A stretch of DNA of 64,000 bases from Rhizobium rhizogenes NBRC 13257 (GTDB taxonomy: Bacteria; Pseudomonadota; Alphaproteobacteria; Rhizobiales; Rhizobiaceae): positions 124,001-188,000 of the forward strand of contig NZ_BAYX01000011.1 in the NCBI RefSeq assembly GCF_000696095.1, in the 5' to 3' direction. The translations under genes were made by a program, and so were the position numbers. The notes under the pieces are model-generated. The model was not told the DNA's origin. It saw only the letters and a list, made by a program, of their open reading frames with translations, and ran no database searches. Below, one piece after another: positions 43,563 through 52,788 of the stretch (position 1 is the first letter of the stretch; every line of letters starts with the position of its first letter).

Positions 43563-44323
43563 GTGCAGTCTTCGAGGTCAATCATCTGAAGAAAGCCTTT
43601 GGCGGGCTGACGGTGACCAATGATGTCAGCCTGTCGATGGCGCCGGGCGATCGCGTGGCACTGATCGGGCCGAATGGCGCTGGCAAGACCAGCTTCGTCA
43701 ATCTGGTCACCGGCAATCTGCGGGCGGATGCCGGCGAGGTCAGTCTTGGCGGCGAGAGAGTGACCAAAATCGACGCGATCGGCCGCGTCCGGCGCGGGTT
43801 GGTGCGCTCCTTCCAGGTGACCCGGCTTTTCCAGGATATGACGCCGGCCGAGCATGTGGCGCTTGCCATCCTGCAGCGCTCCGGCCGCTCCGGCCGCATG
43901 TTCGGCAATTTCCTCGCCATGCGCAACGTCATGGCCGAGACCGGCGATCTGCTGGGCAAGCTCGGCCTCGCCGATCTCATGCATCGCAAGGTCAGCGAAA
44001 TCGCCTACGGCCAGCAGAGATTGCTGGAGATCGCCGTCGCCATGGCGCTAAAGCCGAAAGTGCTGTTGCTCGACGAGCCTGCCGCCGGCGTGCCGCAGAG
44101 CGATACCGGCCGCATCGAGCAAGCCCTGGCCGATCTGCCCACTGACCTTGCCGTACTGATGATCGAGCACGACATGGATCTGGTCTTTCGCTTCGCCAAG
44201 CGCGTCGTCGTGCTCGCCGCCGGCACCATCATCTTCGACGGCTCACCCGCCGACGTCACCAAGGATGCGCGGGTGCGCGAGGCCTATCTGGGGAGCTACG
44301 CCAATGCCGGCCACGCCGCTTGA
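43559..44323 (+). CDS. pcaW: ABC transporter ATP-binding protein (LivG-like), probable PcaW
   Basis: 254 residues from the ATG at 43559. Walker A GPNGAGKTS near residue 37, Walker B VLLLDEPAAG. The signature loop reads SEIAYGQQRLLEIA, the LivG form of LSGGQ. Coupled to the permease gene upstream and overlapping the next ATPase gene by 20 bases. Confidence 0.87.
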   Translation: MSAVFEVNHLKKAFGGLTVTNDVSLSMAPGDRVALIGPNGAGKTSFVNLVTGNLRADAGEVSLGGERVTKIDAIGRVRRGLVRSFQVTRLFQDMTPAEHVALAILQRSGRSGRMFGNFLAMRNVMAETGDLLGKLGLADLMHRKVSEIAYGQQRLLEIAVAMALKPKVLLLDEPAAGVPQSDTGRIEQALADLPTDLAVLMIEHDMDLVFRFAKRVVVLAAGTIIFDGSPADVTKDARVREAYLGSYANAGHAA

Positions 44324-45020
44324 AGTGGAAAACCTTTCAGCCGGTTACGGGCCGACGCGGGTGCTGGAAGGCGTGTCCTTTTCCGTTTCGGCCGGCGCGC
44401 GGCTTGCCGTGCTCGGTCGCAATGGCATGGGCAAGACGACGCTGCTTGCCACACTTGCCGGCCAGACACGCCGCTATGAGGGCAGCATCCGCCTGGGGTC
44501 TACCGACGTTACCGGCCTGCCGAGCGCCAGGCGGGCACATCAGGGTCTCGGCTACGTGCCACAGACGCGCGATGTCTTTCCGACGCTGACGGTGGAAGAA
44601 AATCTCTCCGTCGGTTTGAAAGGCCGCCCCAGGGCCGCGCTGCAGGAAGCCTACGACATGTTCCCGCGCCTCAAGGAACGCCGCAAAAACCTTGGCAACC
44701 AGCTTTCTGGTGGCGAACAGCAGATGCTGTCGACCGCCCGCACCATTCTCGGCCGCCCCTCGGTGTTGCTGCTTGACGAGCCGCTGGAAGGTCTCGCCCC
44801 CGTCATCTGCGAGGAGCTGATGGCAGCCTTTACCAATCTCGCCAAGACCGGCGACATGACCATCCTGCTGGTCGAACAGCGCATCCAGAGCGCATTGGAT
44901 TTCGCCGATCAGGTAATCGTCCTCGAACGCGGCCGGATCGCCTGGCAGGGCACGCCGGGTGCGCTCGCTCAGGATCATGCAACGATCGAACGCCTGCTCG
45001 GTGTCGGCGGTTTGCACTAG
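44304..45020 (+). CDS. pcaX: ABC transporter ATP-binding protein (LivF-like), probable PcaX
   Basis: 238 residues from the ATG at 44304. Walker A GRNGMGKTTLL, signature LSGGEQQMLSTAR, Walker B VLLLDEPLEGLAP. These are the LivF features. Last gene of the five-gene importer. No terminator is apparent in the 80 bases before the convergent ureohydrolase gene. Confidence 0.87.
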   Translation: MPATPLEVENLSAGYGPTRVLEGVSFSVSAGARLAVLGRNGMGKTTLLATLAGQTRRYEGSIRLGSTDVTGLPSARRAHQGLGYVPQTRDVFPTLTVEENLSVGLKGRPRAALQEAYDMFPRLKERRKNLGNQLSGGEQQMLSTARTILGRPSVLLLDEPLEGLAPVICEELMAAFTNLAKTGDMTILLVEQRIQSALDFADQVIVLERGRIAWQGTPGALAQDHATIERLLGVGGLH

Positions 45021-45100
45021 GCGCCAATTGCTCGGGAATATCCTATCGCGGCAGCAGATAGAATCTTGCCGGGCCATCATGCTACGGGAAGAAGCCGGGC

Positions 45101-46012
45101 TCAAACTTGCCGGACGACGGTGCCGATCATATTAACGAGAAGGCGCGCGGCGGTCAGAGCCGAGAGGCCGTCAATGTCGGCGGGAGGATAGAGCTCGACA
45201 AGGTCAAATCCTGCTGTCCTGGCTCGCCTGCCGAGGCCTGCAATCAAGTCGATCACCTGCGTATAGGTGAGACCGCCGGGTGTCCGCGCCGCCACGCCCG
45301 GCATGATGCTGGGATCGAGGCTATCACAGTCGAGAGTGACGACGACCCGCGCTCCCTCGGGAATATGACGAAGAGCGGCTTCGATGCCTTGGGTATGAAC
45401 TTCGCGAGCAGTCACGAAACGGCTGCCATAGTGCTGCGCCGCTTCGATATCGGTTAGGCGCGCGCTGCCGACGCTACGGAGGCCGACCTGCACGATGCCG
45501 GCGACATGCGGCATCTCGCTCGCACGGCGCATCGGGCTCGAATAACCGTGGCGCTCGCCATGCACCTCGTCGCGCCAGTCGATATGGGCGTCGATCTGCA
45601 GGATCCAGACCGGCCCGTGATCCGAAAAACCGGCGACGAAGGGAATGGTTACGGAACAGTCGCCACCGAGCAGGATCGGTACGGCCGGCAACGCCAGGAC
45701 CTCCCGCGTCTTCACCTCGATCCGAGCCCGATTGCCGGCATTGTCATGCATGATGGTCGGGATGTCGCCGGCATCGATGCAGCAGACCGACTTGCCGTCG
45801 AACAGCGGGCCGTCGAGATCGAAATCCCAATGATCTACGAGTGCAACATCGTCCTGGCTCGCAGCGCGAATGGCGCCGGCCGCCAGGACATAGCCGCTAC
45901 TGTCTTTACCAGGATAGGTGCTACCGTGACCGGCTGCGAAGATTATCGCGCGGGGCACGCGGCCATCGGCAAGGCGATCGTGAAGGCCGAGAAAGGGAGG
46001 AGAAGTGATCAT
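45101..46012 (-). CDS. Ureohydrolase (arginase/agmatinase family)
   Basis: 303 residues. The Mn ligand motifs are present: GGDCSVTIP, DAHIDWRD and TLDCDSLDPS. The start at 46012 lacks a strong ribosome binding site; the frame is open further upstream. Active on arginine, agmatine, guanidinobutyrate or a related guanidine; the window does not decide which. Agmatinase-like length. Neighbouring genes do not suggest a pathway. Confidence 0.88.
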   Translation of the reverse strand: MITSPPFLGLHDRLADGRVPRAIIFAAGHGSTYPGKDSSGYVLAAGAIRAASQDDVALVDHWDFDLDGPLFDGKSVCCIDAGDIPTIMHDNAGNRARIEVKTREVLALPAVPILLGGDCSVTIPFVAGFSDHGPVWILQIDAHIDWRDEVHGERHGYSSPMRRASEMPHVAGIVQVGLRSVGSARLTDIEAAQHYGSRFVTAREVHTQGIEAALRHIPEGARVVVTLDCDSLDPSIMPGVAARTPGGLTYTQVIDLIAGLGRRARTAGFDLVELYPPADIDGLSALTAARLLVNMIGTVVRQV

Positions 46013-46280
46013 TGTTGATGATCTTGGTGATGGTTTAGCTGAAATTTCGGTATTGAGGGTGAAGAATGGGGTCGTGTGTGGATGCCCATATCTTTCCAAT
46101 TCCGTTTCACGTCGATGGAGCGAAATACAGATATCACCTCCGCTGCGCATGCCGAAACCATTAATACTGATTTGACGCCAAGCCTAGCATTTCGCTCCCT
46201 GCCGGAATCGATTCCGATTCACCATCGCAGATAAGACATCGACGATTTATCGATATTTTATCAGCGATGTTCGAGCAATT

Positions 46281-47033
46281 TTGATGGAGGCGGTCTTGTC
46301 AGCCAGCGTAGCGGGTCATTGGGATTTCTGGATCGATCGTAGCGGTACTTTCACCGATGTCGTGGGGCGTGATCCCTCCGGAGAACTGCATGCCCGCAAG
46401 GTCCTGTCGGAAAATCCCGAGGCCTACCGCGACCGCGATGCCGCCGTCTATGGCATTCGCCTGCATCTTGGCCTTGCGAACGGCGAGCCGATCCCGGCCG
46501 GCCTCATCGGCGAGGTGCGTATGGGCACGACGGTTGCCACCAATGCGCTTCTGGAGCACAAGGGCGAGCGGCTGGCACTGGTGACGACCAAGGGTTTCCG
46601 CGACGCGCTACACATCGGCTATCAGGAGCGCAAGAAGATCTTCGCGACCGAGATCATCAAGCCGGAAGCGCTCTATGACGATGTCGTCGAGCTCGATATT
46701 GCCCGTACAGGCGCGCGCGTCATGTTCATGATGTCGTCGGGCGGGCTGACGGCTGCCGATATGTTTCAGGGCAAGGATGCCATTCTCTCCGGCCCCGCCG
46801 GCGATGTGGTCGGCCTCGTCAAGACCGGCAAGAGCGGCAAGGAAAAGCAGATCCAGGTGACCGACAGGGGCCTGGAGGCGCTGACGCGCTATTCGGAGAT
46901 CCGCGAGCGGCTGCTGGTGGAGGCGACCAAGGTCTCCGGCCTGTCGCAGGACGATCTTTCCGGGATTGCATCACACCTGAGGGCGCTATCGGGTTATTAC
47001 GAACAGGCAGCCCGGTCGGCCGCGACCCTATAA
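46281..47033 (+). pseudogene. Chimeric remnant: 5-oxoprolinase (hydantoinase A) fragments fused to a MarR-type C-terminal fragment
   Basis: An open 250-codon frame built of three pieces. Residues ~1-140 match the N-terminal domain of HyuA/5-oxoprolinase (FWIDRSGTFTDVVGRDP, MGTTVATNALLEHKGERLAL). Residues ~145-183 match a stretch from much further along the same family (MSSGGLTAADMFQGKDAILS, GPAGDVVG). Residues ~184-250 look like the end of a MarR regulator (QVTDRGLEALTRYSEIRERL, LRALSGYYEQAARSA). A normal HyuA is about 680 residues. The joins keep frame, so two deletions probably fused two neighbouring genes. Unlikely to have the enzyme activity. Confidence 0.75.
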
Positions 47034-47284
47034 TCGTTGTTACAGACACCTGATGCCCTTTTCCTTCGACGCCATACTTGGCTCTCCAAGGATTATCTAT
47101 TCCGCTTCTGCGTACCTATATTAGATCAGTGCGATCTGTTGTTGAACGTCAGCCGAGCACTCGCGTTAATGAAACGACGGGATTTTGTTTTCACAGGAGC
47201 ATGACTTTTGTGAAAATTGCTGGCTTCGCACGGTAGGAAAAGTGTGCTTACGTTGACGGAAAGGGGAATGGTGTCAAAACTTCT

Positions 47285-48115
47285 ATGAAAAACGATAGTT
47301 TCGAGCTTAGATTCTGGGGTGTACGGGGAAGTATTCCCGTATCGGGACCGGAATTCGAGCGTTACGGCGGGAATACGTCCTGCATCGAGTTACGGCATGA
47401 CGGCAGGCGCATTATTTTTGACGCCGGAACCGGAGCGCGGGAAGCGGCGTTGTCGCTCGCCAAGGATGGCGTGCACGAAGTCGATATCTTCTTCACCCAC
47501 TCGCACTACGACCACATGCTCGGCCTGCCCTTCTTCAAGCCTATCTACGATCCCGGGGTCAGCGTCGATCTCTGGTCGGGCCATCTCGCAGGCAAAACGA
47601 CGACACGGCAACTGATCGGCCAGTTCATGCGGCCGCCCTGGTTCCCGGTGGAGCCGGATATCTGTCGCGCCACCATGGGTTTCCGTGATTTTGCGCCCGG
47701 CGATACGCTGAAGCCGCATCCGGGCATCGTCATCCACACCGCCAAACTCAACCATCCGGGCGGCTGCGTCGGCTACCGGATCGAATGGGCCGGCCGGATC
47801 ATCGCGCTGGTCTACGATACAGAGCATGTGAACGGCCATATGGACGAAGCCGCCCTTGCACTGATGGCTGGGGCCGATCTCGCTGTCTATGATACGACCT
47901 ACACCGAGGCGGAGATGTCGAAGCATCAGGGCTTCGGACATTCCACCTGGCAGGAAGGTGTCAGATTGGCGAAAGAGGCGGGTGCGAAGCGCCTTGCGCT
48001 TTTTCACCATGCGCAATGGCGCACGGACAAGGACCTCGACGATATGCAGCGCGATGCGCGCGAAAGCTTCCCCGGCGCCTTTGCCGCTTTCGACCGCCAG
48101 ATGCTCGAGCTTTAA
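47285..48115 (+). CDS. MBL-fold metallo-hydrolase
   Basis: 276 residues. The zinc-binding motif THSHYDH sits near residue 79, with further ligands in LNHPGG, VYDTEH and FHHAQW. Opening FWGVRGSIPVSGPEFERYGGN is typical of the lactamase_B_2-like group that includes some cyclic-nucleotide phosphodiesterase relatives. Cytoplasmic, no signal peptide. The stop overlaps the stop of the convergent deacetylase gene (TTAA shared). The ~250-base gap upstream is A+T-rich with no gene seen. Confidence 0.88.
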   Translation: MKNDSFELRFWGVRGSIPVSGPEFERYGGNTSCIELRHDGRRIIFDAGTGAREAALSLAKDGVHEVDIFFTHSHYDHMLGLPFFKPIYDPGVSVDLWSGHLAGKTTTRQLIGQFMRPPWFPVEPDICRATMGFRDFAPGDTLKPHPGIVIHTAKLNHPGGCVGYRIEWAGRIIALVYDTEHVNGHMDEAALALMAGADLAVYDTTYTEAEMSKHQGFGHSTWQEGVRLAKEAGAKRLALFHHAQWRTDKDLDDMQRDARESFPGAFAAFDRQMLEL

Positions 48116-48858
48116 GCCACGAAATCGCCGACCGGACGCCAGTCGATGGCGACATGGCCGGCTGTTTCCTGAAACAGCGTGTCGATGAAATCCCAGGTAA
48201 ACGCATCATGGACGAGATGATGCGTGAGGATGCCGATCGGCTCATCATTGCCGTCGAAGCGGTTTTTGAGCTCGCCGACCAAAACCTCCACCAGTTCCCC
48301 ATGGGGACGTCCGCCGCCGGTGCCGTGCCAATCCATGATGTCGACATGGGTGTTGACCAGGGCGATCGGCCGCGGCTTTGCCAGCCCGTAGACGGAAACG
48401 GCGCGATAGCCGAAGGGTGCAAGCTCCGGCAGCAGAGCCTTGTCGATGCGGTTCCACGGCGGCACCAGCATTGGAGCGAACTGACGGGGGTAAAGCTCTC
48501 TGAGCTTATCGAAACCCCGCCGGAGTTCGTCGAGCACGATCGCCTGCGGGCGATGCAGACCAAGCTCCTGCTTTTTCGCCTCATCCGGCGCGTAATTGTG
48601 ATGCGTCCAGCCATGGACCGTGACGGTCACCGCTTCCTGGCGCGCCAGACGCTCGGCGAGCGGCTTGCCGGTAGGTTCGGGAATGACTGCCAGAGCCATG
48701 GGCACATCGTATTTGTCTGAAAGTACCAGCAGCTGATCGAGGGCCGCGGTCGGCTCGATGGCGTCGTCGTCGCGAAACCATAGTTTTGCCTTCCGCCCGG
48801 CCTCGACCCAGCGCTGCAATTCATCACGCAGGGGCTGCCATTCAGCTCTATCGCTCAT
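48112..48858 (-). CDS. Polysaccharide deacetylase family protein
   Basis: 248 residues from the ATG at 48858. NodB-like features: FRDDDA near residue 28 (catalytic and metal Asp), HGWTHHNYAPDE near 82 (metal His), and LTHHLVHD near the C-terminus. No signal peptide is evident, so it may act on a cytoplasmic or lipid-linked glycan. Its start overlaps the end of the upstream glycosyltransferase gene by 11 bases, so they form an operon. Confidence 0.87.
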   Translation of the reverse strand: MSDRAEWQPLRDELQRWVEAGRKAKLWFRDDDAIEPTAALDQLLVLSDKYDVPMALAVIPEPTGKPLAERLARQEAVTVTVHGWTHHNYAPDEAKKQELGLHRPQAIVLDELRRGFDKLRELYPRQFAPMLVPPWNRIDKALLPELAPFGYRAVSVYGLAKPRPIALVNTHVDIMDWHGTGGGRPHGELVEVLVGELKNRFDGNDEPIGILTHHLVHDAFTWDFIDTLFQETAGHVAIDWRPVGDFVA

Positions 48859-49951
48859 AATCGGGATCTCCCAGATGTTTCCGCAGAATGGTCTCAAGTC
48901 GTTTCGAGGCCGCGGTCAAGGACCTCTCTTCGTGAACGAAACGATGGGCGGCCTTGGCCATCGCACTTCGCTCCCCGTCGTCGCTTAGCAACCGTGCGAT
49001 TGCATCGGCATAGGCTTTCAGATCGCCTTCGGGCGTCAGAATTCCCGTTACCCCGTTCATCACCACTTCCGGCACGCCGGCGGTTGCCTGCGCCACGATT
49101 GGCAGGCCCGCCGCCTGCGCCTCAAGATAGGCGAGACCATAGGCTTCGCCGCAGCCGGGCCAGACATAGATGCCCCCTGCCCGCAACTCCTCCACGATCT
49201 CCGATGCTGTACGCTCACCAAGCCAGGTGATGCGGCCGCTATCGAAACCGGAAAACAGCGCCCGCACCTCCGCCCGCATCGGTCCATCGCCGATGACGGT
49301 CAGCGTCCAGTCCCGCTCCCGGATCAGCTCCAGCGCCTGGGCGAGCATCACATAACTGTCGAATTTGTCGCCACGGCGCAACATCGCAACGGTGACCAGC
49401 CGATGCGGTGCAGGCTCGCTGGCCAGAGGTCCGAAATGCGCGGTGTCGATAAACGGCAGGAAGCGCTCATATCGCCCCTCGGGAATGGCGTCGGCAAGAC
49501 CGATCCGGTCGCGCTCGGTAAAACACAGATTGACGGCAGCCTGCCGCACGGCGTCGGCGACGAGGCGCTGGTTGTCGCCCCAGTCACTATCGTCATGCCG
49601 CCTGCCATAGGAGGCCTCGGCGGTGACATAGGCAATGCCAAGACTGGCAGCGACCTGAGGGCCGACCATGTCCGGTGTTTTGTAGTAGGGATGGTAGGTG
49701 AACCAGAGGTCCGGCGGCGGCTCGCCGCGCCATTTTTCCAGCAGCCGGTCGATTTCCTCTTCCGCTTTCCGGGCGATTTCAGCACACGGCCCCGCCTCCG
49801 GCGTCGGCGTGAAACTGCGCAGCTCCGAGGCAAGCTCGACCTGATGTCCCGCCATCTCGAAGGCCGCGATGATCAGCCGCGCCATCAGCCGATCGCCAGA
49901 CGGCACCGGATGATTGGGCGATTTCAGGGGAGCGTAGAAAGCGATCTTCAT
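48848..49951 (-). CDS. Glycosyltransferase family 4 protein
   Basis: 367 residues from the ATG at 49951. GT-B fold with the C-terminal GT4 nucleotide-sugar motif GEAYGLAYLEAQAAGLP (EX7E type) and a preceding WLGERTASEIVEELR. N-terminus MKIAFYAPLKSPNHPVPSGD is typical. Pairs with the deacetylase gene downstream; together they suggest synthesis of a modified surface glycan. Divergent from the cyclase gene, 201 bases away. Confidence 0.9.
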   Translation of the reverse strand: MKIAFYAPLKSPNHPVPSGDRLMARLIIAAFEMAGHQVELASELRSFTPTPEAGPCAEIARKAEEEIDRLLEKWRGEPPPDLWFTYHPYYKTPDMVGPQVAASLGIAYVTAEASYGRRHDDSDWGDNQRLVADAVRQAAVNLCFTERDRIGLADAIPEGRYERFLPFIDTAHFGPLASEPAPHRLVTVAMLRRGDKFDSYVMLAQALELIRERDWTLTVIGDGPMRAEVRALFSGFDSGRITWLGERTASEIVEELRAGGIYVWPGCGEAYGLAYLEAQAAGLPIVAQATAGVPEVVMNGVTGILTPEGDLKAYADAIARLLSDDGERSAMAKAAHRFVHEERSLTAASKRLETILRKHLGDPDYER

Positions 49952-50152
49952 GGCGCGGGCCAATAGTTGACGATTAAGTGATAGTTTGGCCCGGAAATGT
50001 GACGGGAGACGCCCGAATTCCGGCGGGTTGCTTGACAATTAAGGCCCTGGCTTTAACGACCGTATTCTCGACAGCATGCGGCATTGCAGCTAGATGATTA
50101 GGCGATAACTGTTTTCCGTTCCCTTGTGAACGGGCAATGTAAATTGGATTTG

Positions 50153-51877
50153 ATGACCACAGAGGCAAGAAAACCCATCATATCCGATCGTCTTGTACGA
50201 AAGTTCCGGCTTGGCTCCGGCCTGGTCATCTTCAGTTTCGTGATCATGCATCTCGCCAATCACTCCCTCGGATTGATCTCGCTCAGCGCTGCTACCGAGG
50301 CGCAGCATTGGTTCATGGTGGTCTGGCGCAACCCTGTTGGCACCGTTCTCTTCTACGGCGCTTTGATTGTCCATATCCTCCTCGTCCTGCGCATGCTCTA
50401 CAAGCGCCGCACGCTGGTCATGCCGGCGGGTGAGGCTTTCCAGATCGTTACCGGCTTGCTGGTGCCCCTGCTGTTGATCGACCACATCATCGCCACCCGC
50501 ATCGTTCACGAGATCTACGGCTATCACGACAATTACCGCGCCATCGTTCGCGGCCTCTGGGTCACTTCACCGCTCAACGGCGTGCGCCAGTCGATCGTGC
50601 TGCTGATCGTCTGGCTCCATGGCTGCATCGGCATTCATTTCTGGCTGCGCTATCGCGCCTGGTATACAGCCATCGCACCGGTCATGCTGTCCTTCGCCAT
50701 CACCCTGCCGGTTCTCGCCCTGCTCGGTTTTGCGGCCATGGGAAAGACGGTATCGCACGAGGCAGCGCAGGAGGACGAGCGCGGCCTTCGTGGCGGCTAT
50801 TACAGCGACATGCGCAGCCTTGGTGAAGCCGGCTCCATGCCGGGCAGCCAGGTAAGCATTACCCTATGGCCCTATCGCGCCGGCTTTTATGGCGCGTTCA
50901 GCATGTCGATTCTCGGCCTCTTCGCCTTCCGCACCCATCGAAGACTGCGCGAACGGCAGCATCAGGTGGCGATCCGCTATGCAGGCGGCGAAATCGTCCA
51001 TGCGCCGCGCGGCTTCACCGTGCTCGAAGCGAGCCGCCTCGGCGGCATTCCGCATTATTCCGTCTGCGGCGGTAAGGGGCAATGTTCCACCTGCCGTGTC
51101 CAGATCATCGAGGGCACGGACAATCTGCCGCCCCCCGAGGGGCTGGAGCAAAAGACCCTGAACCGGATCGGCGCCACGCTCGATGTCCGCCTTGCCTGCC
51201 AATTGCGCCCGACGGGAAATATCAGTGTCGTGCCGCTTCTGACACCGATGGCGGAAACGGCCATTCCCGTCTACAGCCAGACGGCAAGCCCCGGGCGCGA
51301 GCGCGAGATTGTCGTCTTTTTTTGCGACCTGCGCCATTTCACCGCCCTGACCGAGGCACGCCTACCCTTCGACATCGTCTTCCTGCTCAACCGTTATTTT
51401 GCCATCGTCGGCCGTATCGTCGAGGAAAATGGTGGCAGGATGGACAAATTCATCGGCGACGGCGCCATGGCGCTGTTCGGCCTGCGCACCACGCCGAAGG
51501 AAGCCAACCGGCAGGCGCTGAAGGCGGCAGCCGAGATCGTCCGGGAAATCGACAAACTGAGCGCGGAACTGGCGGATGACCTCGCGGCACCGCTCGAAAT
51601 CGCTATCGGCCTGCATACCGGGTCGGCGGTGGTTGGTTCGATGGGCTATGGCAATGTCAAGAACGTGACGGCGATCGGCGATACGGTCAACGTCGCGAGC
51701 CGTCTCGAAAGCGTCGCCAAGGAATTCAATCGTACGCTTGTCTTCTCCGAACCGGTGGCAGGCCTCTCCGGTGTCGATATCGCCGGCATCGAAAGCCGGG
51801 AGATCGCCGTTCGCGGCCGCGGCGAGCCTCTGCGCGTCTATATCGTTCGGAAGGAAGAAAGTGCCCGCTTTGCATAG
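50153..51877 (+). CDS. cyaC: CyaC-type redox-responsive adenylate cyclase: diheme-type membrane anchor, [2Fe-2S] domain, class III cyclase
   Basis: 574 residues from the ATG at 50153. Residues ~20-260 form a six-helix, His-rich anchor like that of diheme succinate:quinone oxidoreductases (FVIMHLANHSLG, ALIVHILLVLR, LLIDHIIATRIVHEIYGYH, WLHGCIGIHFW). Next comes a plant-type ferredoxin domain with Cys 305, 311, 314 and 349. The class III cyclase domain has metal Asp 392 and 436, adenine-selecting K432 and D510, and N513/R517. CyaC of Sinorhizobium meliloti has this design and responds to quinone redox state. An in-frame GTG lies 27 bases upstream. Confidence 0.93.
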   Translation: MTTEARKPIISDRLVRKFRLGSGLVIFSFVIMHLANHSLGLISLSAATEAQHWFMVVWRNPVGTVLFYGALIVHILLVLRMLYKRRTLVMPAGEAFQIVTGLLVPLLLIDHIIATRIVHEIYGYHDNYRAIVRGLWVTSPLNGVRQSIVLLIVWLHGCIGIHFWLRYRAWYTAIAPVMLSFAITLPVLALLGFAAMGKTVSHEAAQEDERGLRGGYYSDMRSLGEAGSMPGSQVSITLWPYRAGFYGAFSMSILGLFAFRTHRRLRERQHQVAIRYAGGEIVHAPRGFTVLEASRLGGIPHYSVCGGKGQCSTCRVQIIEGTDNLPPPEGLEQKTLNRIGATLDVRLACQLRPTGNISVVPLLTPMAETAIPVYSQTASPGREREIVVFFCDLRHFTALTEARLPFDIVFLLNRYFAIVGRIVEENGGRMDKFIGDGAMALFGLRTTPKEANRQALKAAAEIVREIDKLSAELADDLAAPLEIAIGLHTGSAVVGSMGYGNVKNVTAIGDTVNVASRLESVAKEFNRTLVFSEPVAGLSGVDIAGIESREIAVRGRGEPLRVYIVRKEESARFA

Positions 51878-51906
51878 ATCGTTCAGGCGTGTAGGGATGA
51901 CGCCCG

Positions 51907-52785
51907 ATGTTCGACCGTAAGATTCTGACCACTAAATTCTGGAAGCGCACCCTCCGCAAGACCAGGGATCGCATCGCCACGCGCCTGTTCGATACCCGCC
52001 TCGGCCGCGATATCCTGATCAGTGCCATCGGGCCGCGCGTGCAGACCATGACGGTGGATTGCGGCGATCATGCCATGAGCTTTTCTCCGGCCGACTACAT
52101 TGGCCGCAAGGTGTTCCGCAAGGGACATTTCGAGCGGGATCATGTCGACCGGCTGCTGACGGTGCTGCGCGAGCGCGGCCTGCTGCGCAAGGGGACGGTG
52201 CTGCTCGAACTCGGCGGCAATATCGGCACGCAGACCTGCTACTTCGCGCTCAGCGGCGCCTATCGGCGGATCGTCACCGTCGAGCCCGACCCACGCAATT
52301 TCCGGCTTCTGTCGGTCAATATCGCCGATAACGGGTTTCAGGATCTGGTGACCGCCGTCAATTGCGCCGCCGGCGACCGCGAGGGGCAGCTCGATTTCTA
52401 CCTGAACTACAAGAACCATGGCAAAAGCAGCGCTTTGCGCCAAAGCCCGAGCGACGAGAAGATTTCCGTGCCGGTCCGGCCTGTCGCCGATATTCTCGGC
52501 GAGGCCGGCGTCGAGCCCGCCGATGTCGGGCTGATCTGGATGGATATCGAGGGGTATGAGCCCGTCTCCGTCAGGTCCATGCAGGCGCTGATGGCCCTCA
52601 AGGTGCCGCTCTACATGGAGTTCACACCGGCCTTTTACGGCAAGGAACAGACATCCGCCTTCATCGCCGATCTCAATGCCTACTATACGGAATGCCTCGC
52701 TTTTTTCGAGGACCGCACCGTAGCGATGAAGGTTGCCGACCTGCCGACCGGGGGCGAGCAGTTCGACGTCCTCTTCCTGCGCTAG
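51907..52785 (+). CDS. FkbM family methyltransferase
   Basis: 292 residues. SAM-binding LLELGGNIGTQTCYFAL near residue 100, acidic VEPDPRNFRLL near 120, and IWMDIEGYEP near 215, all features of FkbM methyltransferases. These often O-methylate sugars or glycan ends. It starts 29 bases after the cyaC stop on the same strand, so is likely co-transcribed, and converges with the next methyltransferase gene. Confidence 0.9.
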   Translation: MFDRKILTTKFWKRTLRKTRDRIATRLFDTRLGRDILISAIGPRVQTMTVDCGDHAMSFSPADYIGRKVFRKGHFERDHVDRLLTVLRERGLLRKGTVLLELGGNIGTQTCYFALSGAYRRIVTVEPDPRNFRLLSVNIADNGFQDLVTAVNCAAGDREGQLDFYLNYKNHGKSSALRQSPSDEKISVPVRPVADILGEAGVEPADVGLIWMDIEGYEPVSVRSMQALMALKVPLYMEFTPAFYGKEQTSAFIADLNAYYTECLAFFEDRTVAMKVADLPTGGEQFDVLFLR

Positions 52786-52788
52786 CGC

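Noticed and set aside
50032..50060. TTGACA-based promoter before cyaC
   Set aside because: The -35 hexamer is perfect, but no -10 hexamer lies at 16-18 bases spacing.
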